Below are positions 57,833 to 64,000 of a stretch of 64,000 nucleotides of DNA, in pieces. Under the pieces are notes generated by a model, which saw only the letters and a program-made list of their open reading frames with translations, was not told the DNA's origin and did not search any database. The translations under genes were made by a program, and so were the position numbers. How positions within the stretch are numbered: the stretch's first letter is position 1; every line of letters begins with the position of its first letter. Origin of the DNA: Cercis canadensis (Eukaryota; Streptophyta; Magnoliopsida; Fabales; Fabaceae); NCBI GenBank assembly GCA_003255065.1, contig QAOA01005888.1, forward strand, positions 2,869 through 66,868, in the 5' to 3' direction.

Positions 57833-58387
57833 AAGTACAAAATGAAAATTAGACTGAAAAGAAAAATTGAAATTGAAGATTGTGATGACTAGAGAGCAAA
57901 ATGAAGTAGAAAATGGGAGATGAGAGGTTGACAAAGAGAATGAGAGAGGGGAGAATGAATGGCTAGAGAGGGTAAGGGAAGATGAAGGAATAGAGAGGGG
58001 GTGGGAAAGGGGAAGAAATGCTTTGGGAAAGACCAATTTGACTCACCTTGAGACTCTAAGAAACACATATGCGTTTTCTTGAAGAAAATGCGAAATCAAA
58101 TGTGCGTATTCCGCGCTTTCTTCAAGAAAACGCATATGCATTTCTTAGGGTCCCAAGGTGAGTCAAAACGAGGGCAAGGATCTTTCAGCGTTTTTGACAA
58201 AAAAAAACATGGTTCTAGATTTATGCATTTTTTATTTAAAATGTGTATTGTTTTAGCGTTTTCATCAAAAAACGCGTAAGCGTGTAATAGGAAAAAAAAA
58301 AAAAAGTGATTCATTTTGGTAAATACTTTCAAAACTAATCTAATACCATAAATAATTTCTTAAACAACATTTTTATTGTAAATTTGT

Positions 58388-59211
58388 CGTACTTCTTAAA
58401 CAAATGGCACCAATAGGGCAATTTTTTTTTTTTTAAGGGTCAATGTCAAATATTCATAGTAAGAAAGTGCCAAATTTTTGCATTTCCTTTAGTAGAGTGC
58501 CGAATTTTGACCTTTTTTTTTATTGTTGAATTTTGGTGTTTAAAATGGCATGGAGTGCCAAATTTTCATAGTTCAGCACATATGAGAGTCAAAGTGCGAC
58601 ACTCTACAAGACGAACCCTCCAAAACTCAGCTCTCAAGAAGCTAAAGTTCGACACTCCAAATGTCAAGCCGTCCACCAAGTGTCAAACCCTTTCCTGTTA
58701 TTATGTGAAGAAAATTTGTTAAGTATTTATCAAATCTGTGTAGAATAAGTCGTATAGAATGTATGAGTATTCTTAGAAATTGATTACAATGTATGTGTAG
58801 TTTTAATTTTGTTAGGCAACATTGTTTAAAATATTTTAAAATGAAGATTTTATTATGTTTAATTAAATTAAGTAATATAGCATATGAGCTATTTATTTTT
58901 TGAGAATATGAATAAATGTTTACGTGACGCTTGGAGTGTCGAACTTTAGCTTCTTGAGAGTCAAATTTTGGAAGGTCTATCTTGTGGAGTGTCGCACTTT
59001 GACTCCCACATATGCCAAATTATGAAAAAATTCGACACTCCATGTCATTTTAAACACCAAAATTTGACATTCAAAAAAAAAAATGTCAAAATTCAACACT
59101 CCACTAAAGGAAATGCAAAAATTTGGCACTTTCTTACTATGAAAATTTGGCACTTACCCTTAAAAGAAAAAAATTTGCTATATTAGTGTCATTTGTTTCA
59201 GAAGTACCGTA
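58388..59211. mobile_element. foldback element, ~820 bp
   Basis: Left arm 58388-58670 pairs with right arm 58925-59211 in reverse complement. Shared words are 'gtacttct.aaacaaatg', 'ttttaagggt', 'agtgccaaatttt', 'gcatttcctttagt', 'gacactcca' and 'gctaaagttcgacactcc'. The loop is AT-rich. Repeated 'GAGTGTCGAAC' words occur within each arm. Open frames here are by-products of the repeats. No target duplication was fixed. Confidence 0.75.
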
Positions 59212-59829
59212 TCCATGGAAATTGTTTAGAAAATTGCATTTTTTGAAGGACTTCACTCCATAATTTATTGCATAAAGATCTTCTCACATAAGTCATTTAT
59301 ATATAAACACTTAAATAAATGGTTTACCTAAACTAGGCCTAGCTATTATGTTTATAATTTTAATCTAGTTAAATTCAAAATTTATTAATTTATTAGATGT
59401 TCAATTCACCTTGAATGACCCGACTTTTTGAAATATTTGTAATAGCATCAAAATTAGAGGTTAAGATTGTCACATGTTCCAAACTGTGTGTCAATACATA
59501 TAATTAGCCATGTGTGTAAGTATGAAAGAGTTGTAAAAATTTCAGTTTGTCTATTATTTGTCATATCCAAATGATTTAAAAAAATTGATATTTTCCATAA
59601 AATGTATAAACAAAGCAATAAAAAATAATATTTTTTTTAACACAATTAAACTCAAATTCTATCCACTATTTTTAAAATTTAACCAGTGACTTAATTTTTC
59701 AAGATTTTTTCAATTACACTATTTTAGAATATATGTCCTGCAAAAACTCCCTCAAATGGGATAGACTACCACACAAAAAGATGTGAGGTAGCTTAGCAAA
59801 AACTAATTAACAATTAAATATTCCAATAG

Positions 59830-60517
59830 CTTAATTTTGACCATGCTATCCTTGCATTTGCAGTTAATTCTGAAGATTTTGTAGTTTTGGGTATGAGCGT
59901 AAGGTCATCCAGTTTGTGCATTTATCAATCAAGAAAATCTAGTTGGACAGTTTACTCAAGTGGATGATATCCCTTGGGGGTAATTGATGTTGCGATTTTT
60001 CGTCGCACTATATATGTTCACTTGCTGAGGCTCCATAGGAATATTGAGCTTGAATTCTCTCAATTTGAAATTTCTAAAACTTAACAATGTCCCCAGAACT
60101 AATTTCTTTAAGTTTAAGTTAGTTAATTCAAATGAGAAGCTTTTAGTGGTTCATTTCAGACCCACTAACACTTAAAGATTTACAGGATTAACTTGTCAAA
60201 TACGGAATGGATTAGGCTGCATACTTTGAGAGACAAAGCATTATTTGTGGGGAAGTTCATAAAGGGCTATGCATTGAGCAACCCAAGCAAGTAGGGATAT
60301 GAGAACAATTGTGTATTACATTGATCTCTCATACCCAATGTGCATTGTGTATTCCATGAATGATCTCTCATCTACAACTTGTCATTCGTATTCCATGGAT
60401 ATTAGACCAGTCAAGATAGTCCAGTTAAATGCAACTACTTCTAGACCTAAACAATACCTCATGGCTTGATATTTTTTGACTATACGTGATGAAATAGATT
60501 ACTCTTGGCATGATTAG
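59830..60517 (+). pseudogene. F-box/DUF295 pseudogene, plus-strand copy
   Basis: Similar to the C-terminal half of the 44000-48097 protein: FDHAILAFAVNSEDFVVLGMSVRSSSLCIYQSRKSSWTVYSSG, then a stop in place of the glycine before YPLGV. It continues through frame changes to DEIDYSWHD and a TAG at 60515-60517. The F-box itself is missing. The 3' flank (60518-60960) still matches that of the intact gene. It is a disabled, 5'-truncated copy. Confidence 0.8.
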
Positions 60518-61106
60518 GACACAACTTTTGTGTTATGGTTGTACCTTTGTTCCCTTTTGAGCATACTTGTGTGTTTTTTATTTCGGCCATGCCCTTTTGA
60601 GCAAATTTGGAAGTTTTTTCTTATGTGGACCTATGCTAACATTTGTTGTTCTTGAATTTCTCGAATAATTTTCAGTGTTATTAATCTTGATTTTTTTTAT
60701 TTATATATATTTATTGACAATTTGGCTAGGAAAATGATCAATATATTTATATATCATATATTTCATCTATAACATTTGAGAGCTTGTTTGGATTGGCATT
60801 CACACATGTAGTGTACATGTTTCGATGCAATGGCCAAATCTGAAAAGCTCCAATATGGAAGCTTTTGTCGAAATGCACATTAGGAAGCTTGCAATAGTGG
60901 TCAATAGTTTTCCCCAGGAAACCAAACATGCACTCAATGAACTTGAATTGAAAAAGGCATCGTCTACAATACACATCAAGAATAATAGTAAAAATCATTC
61001 GAGAAATTCAAGAACAACAAAGGTTCAAACAATCACAAGTCCATAGCCACAAAAGAAACAAGCTCCAATCTGCTCAAAAGTACAAGCATAAGACATAAGT
61101 TGTATC

Positions 61107-61773
61107 TCAATCATGCAGAGTAATCTACCTCATCACATACAAGTGGGAAACACCAAGTCATAGGGTATCATTCAAGTCTAGAAGCAATTGCATTTCCAAA
61201 AAATGAGACCTTCCTGACCGGTCCATCATCAATAGAATACACAATGCACAATGTAATACACAAAATTCCAACGATATCTCCACCTACCTGGGTCCCTCAA
61301 TAAATAGTCTTCATGAACTTCCCCATAAATATTGCACTAGGTCCCAAAGTAGGAACCCTAACTCATTTCATATTTGACAAGTCAATCTAATAAATCTTCA
61401 ATTTCCAAGGGTTTAATGGCTCTGAAATCAACCACTAAAAACTCCTCATTTGAACTCACTAACTTAATGTTCAAGAAATCGGATTTGGAGACATTGTTAA
61501 ATTGCAACAATTTCAAATTGGGAGAATTACGGCCCAATACTACTATGGAGCCACTGCTAATGATAGCATATGCAGTGTCATGGAAAACTGCAACATCTTG
61601 CAAGCAATATTCTTCACTTAAGTAAATTGTCTAGCTCGATTTACTCGATTGATAGATGTATGTCATAACATACCCGAAGGTAGGTCGTCGCAATGCGAAT
61701 GTCGAATAAAAAGAGATTAATTCACACATGATAACCTTAATACCCAAAACTATAAATTCTTTTAGAGTTAACC
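61107..61773 (-). pseudogene. F-box/DUF295 pseudogene, minus-strand copy
   Basis: Counterpart of 44000-44670 with many changes. The best stretch (61382-61603) reads NLKLLQFNNVSKSDFLNIKLVSSNEEFLVVDFRAIKPLE. A foreign piece of about 65 bp (61665-61730) interrupts it. Its upstream side ends at 61773 where LTR material begins. Together with the plus-strand copy it forms a tail-to-tail pair sharing duplicated 3' flanks. Confidence 0.75.
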
Positions 61774-61774
61774 A

Positions 61775-62752
61775 TGTTAGCCCAACAGTCATCCAACCTT
61801 AGTTTTGATGATAACAAATGAGTTAAATTGTTACTAACCCTAACCTGGTTATTTAAGTATGTTTTTAGCGATAGGTTAGCATTGATCTTGGGTCTGACAC
61901 AAAAAAAAATTTCCCAACTAGAGTAACAAGTTCTTAAGTAGAACTTGTTTCATTCAATAAATACTGACGATGAAGAAAAGTGAATAAGAATATTTGTGGA
62001 CCCCTCATGTCAAGTCAAAAGTTCAACACATTAAATCAAAATTAGAGGCAAGAAATATGCTCAATCAAGAGACATTAGAGGGAAGCCCAAATTCAAAAGA
62101 GAAAATTTTCAGCAAGTTAAAATGGGAAACATTCTTGAAGAATGAAAGTTTTGCAAGAAGAGAGATTTTCTCTTAATTGGATATGCTCTCTCTCAAATCT
62201 AATTCAATCAACAGCCAGTAGAAGAGCTCAATCAACAATGGTCATTCTCAACTCTTCTCTGTATAAATATGAAGACCCAAAGTCCAAAAAAGTAAGAAGA
62301 GAAGCTATCAAACAAGAATTATATTTTGTCATATAACCAATTTTATTCTTTTTTTTCAACTTTGTAATCTCTTGTGAGAGTTGTTTTACTTTAGGGCTAC
62401 AATTTTTCTTGGGATTATTGTAACAAATTTCTAGTGGAAAATCTAAGGTGTGAACTTTGCTTTCTTTGTCAGAAGAAGAGAGTTTCTAGTAAGCTATTAG
62501 GAAACCAGTTAAGAGAGTTTCTTGTTAGATCTTAGGAAACCAAAGATTGTAGAAGCTTGGACAAATAATCTCGTTGCTTAGTGGAACCCCAACCTTGGGA
62601 GAGTGGACGTAGACACTATTTTGGCCGAACCACTATAAAATTTTGTAATCAATTTCTTCTCCTTACTCTCTTTTTTTCTGCTATACTGGTTTAAATCTTT
62701 GATATGCTGCATAATTAATTTTCATGTTTGGTTCATTGGTTTATAAATTAAG
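61775..62752 (+). mobile_element. LTR fragment, Ty1/copia-like
   Basis: The stretch begins TGTTAGCCCAACAGTCATCC and later has GTGGACGTAGAC..TTGGCCGAACCACTATAAAATTTTGTAATC, a phrase typical of the R/U5 part of copia LTRs. It breaks the F-box pseudogene on its left and is followed directly by another copia LTR. It looks like a solo or truncated LTR. No coding domain is attached, so its age cannot be judged. Confidence 0.6.
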
Positions 62753-64000
62753 TGTAAAGAATGTCTTGAATCCTAGTCTGTTTAGAATTCTAATCTGTCT
62801 AGTCTGTCTTATAGAGGAGTCCTAGTAGAATCCTAATTTGTCTAATCTGTCTTATAGAGGAGTCATAGTCTAACTAGAATCCTAATCCAAGTATTCTATG
62901 GACTCTAGCTGTAAAACAAAGGCTATAAATTCACCCTTTGTTTCTAAGATTAAAAGACAGACAGAAAGAGTGAAAGAGAGGTTGAGTGTTGTATTCCTGA
63001 TTCCATAGTGAGACTTTGATCTGTCGTTGCCCGTGGACGTGGCCCTAATTGGGTGAACCACATAAATCTATGTGTGCATCTGTGTATCTGTTTACTTTCT
63101 TGCTCGATTTCCGTAACAAATGGTATCAGAGCTTATGGTTCGTCTCGTCTATTTTCTGTTTGATTGAGCAAAATGCCGCACAACCTGAAGATCGAGAAAT
63201 TCACTAGGAAAAATAGTTTCAGTCTATGGTGCATCAAGATGCGCGCTCTATTGAAACAGCAGGGAATTTGGACACCCTTATCCAAACTACGACCTGCAAG
63301 GATAATCGACATTGAGTTTGTTGAGTTAGAAGAGAAAGCTCATTTGACTATCTTACTCTGCCTAGCAGACGAAGTCATATATAAAGTCGCTTTTGAAGAA
63401 ACTGCGGCTGGTCTGTGGCTAAAGTTAAAGAGCCTGTACATGACGAAGTCTCTAACTAACAAGCTTCTGTTGAAAAAGCGTCTGTTTGCTCTCCGTATGA
63501 AGGAAGGTACACCTCTAAAAGATCATCTAGATGAACTGAACTCCATTCTGATGGATCTAAGAAACATTGATGAGAAGATAGATGATCAGGATGTTGCCTT
63601 AATTCTGTTAGTCTCTTTACCAACATCCTATGAGAATTTTCTCAATTCTTACTGTATTGGTAAAGATCGCATCACTCTGGAAGAAGTCAGATCTAGCCTT
63701 CATATGCGAGAAATCCGGCAACAGCCATCTAGTAATGATGATGATAGTCCTGCAGTTGGGTTGGTGACCACAGTTTCTAATAAGGGCAAGTGAAAGAAGA
63801 AGGGGAAAGGTCAAAAGAAGTCCAAAATGGAACCGAAGGTGGATCCAAAGGACATCTGTAGATACTGCAAGGAAACGGGACACTAGAAATATGAATGTCC
63901 GAAAAAGAAGAATAATAATAGGAGGAATTCGGTTGCTAGTATAGCCAAAGGAGAATCTTCTTCAGAATCAGACTTGGTTCTTGCAGTTGTTGATCATCAA
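62753..64000 (+). mobile_element. Ty1/copia retrotransposon, 5' part, runs off the window
   Basis: The putative 5' LTR spans 62753-63118 (TGTAAAGAAT to CCGTAACA). The primer-binding site TGGTATCAGAGC, complementary to initiator tRNA-Met, starts at 63121. Gag starts at ATG 63173. It carries the UBN2-type domain (FSLWCIKMRALLKQQGIW, LWLKLKSLYMTKSLTNKLLLKKRLFALRM, DDQDVALILLVSLPTSYENF) and, near 63850-63905, a CCHC zinc knuckle region. Protease, integrase and reverse transcriptase would lie past 64000. The gag looks largely open with about one or two breaks, so the element is probably fairly young. The second LTR is not visible. Confidence 0.85.

Larger units (their letters stand above)
53275..58345. 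mobile_element. ~5-kb near-palindromic element carrying mirrored PMD fragments
   Basis: The left arm, 53275-55709, and right arm, 55749-58345, are inverted copies over almost their whole length, separated by a 39-bp unique spacer (55710-55748). Matching landmarks, outside to inside, are 'gaaagtatttaccaaaatgaa', the nested hairpin 53441-53529 and 58036-58165, the CT-rich block, the first PMD exon, the AT-rich region, the degenerate telomere-like array and the second PMD exon. No transposase is seen and the left edge is an assembly N, so ends and target duplication are unknown. PMD genes and Mutator-like elements are often associated in plants, which makes a long-TIR MULE relative plausible, but the class is not proven. 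Confidence 0.8.

Noticed and set aside
58079-59186. Several 66-78-residue frames at 58.1-59.2 kb
   Set aside because: They fall in the arms of two inverted-repeat elements and mirror each other; no domain is recognised.

Overview
The window is nuclear DNA of a flowering plant, most likely a eudicot. It is AT-rich, has long intergenic spaces and short introns with canonical GT/AG borders, and carries plant-only families (PYR/PYL/RCAR, DUF538, TBL, F-box/DUF295, plant mobile domain) among LTR retrotransposon remains and many small inverted-repeat elements. The sequence alone does not allow a species call.

Layout. 1-4515: a broken, 5'-truncated Ty3/gypsy relic on the minus strand with a 67-bp tandem array near its 3' end. 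5-10 kb: a Mutator-type MITE and a mitoferrin-like carrier pseudogene with another MITE in its intron. 10042-10112: a tRNA-Gly(GCC). 10743-14456 (-): a complete three-exon DUF538 gene whose large first intron holds a 1.35-kb foldback element with a clean 10-bp target duplication. 15.5-20 kb: a 407-bp MITE and a 3.2-kb hAT-type non-autonomous element. 20-25 kb: a SINE, a Helitron-like terminus and dispersed repeats. 25462-26115 (+): an intact PYL4-like abscisic acid receptor. 26-35 kb: gene-poor with small repeats. 35407-37482 (+): an intact five-exon TBL (DUF231) xylan O-acetyltransferase. 37.6-42.1 kb: a large imperfect inverted repeat with nested elements. 44000-48097 (-): an F-box/DUF295 gene with an internally duplicated exon block. 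48-52.5 kb: decayed copies of its 5' region and an NFS1 5' fragment. 53.3-58.3 kb: a ~5-kb near-palindrome holding two mirrored plant-mobile-domain fragments, each with a long degenerate TTTAGGG-like array in its presumed intron. 58.4-59.2 kb: another foldback. 59.8-61.8 kb: two tail-to-tail F-box pseudogenes, the second interrupted by LTR material. 62753-64000: the 5' part of a Ty1/copia element that runs off the window.

The host genes do not form one pathway, but their order is informative. DUF538 (At5g01610 type), PYL4 type and TBL33/34/35 type lie in one short segment. From general knowledge of Arabidopsis, PYL4-TBL34 (At2g38310/At2g38320), PYL6-TBL33 (At2g40330/At2g40320) and DUF538-TBL35 (At5g01610/At5g01620) are neighbours, so the window appears to keep an ancestral block that was duplicated and thinned in Arabidopsis.

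Single N characters recur, and several are flanked by near-identical direct copies, which is the mark of uncollapsed contig overlaps. Some apparent duplications here are therefore assembly products, and homopolymer frameshifts deserve caution.
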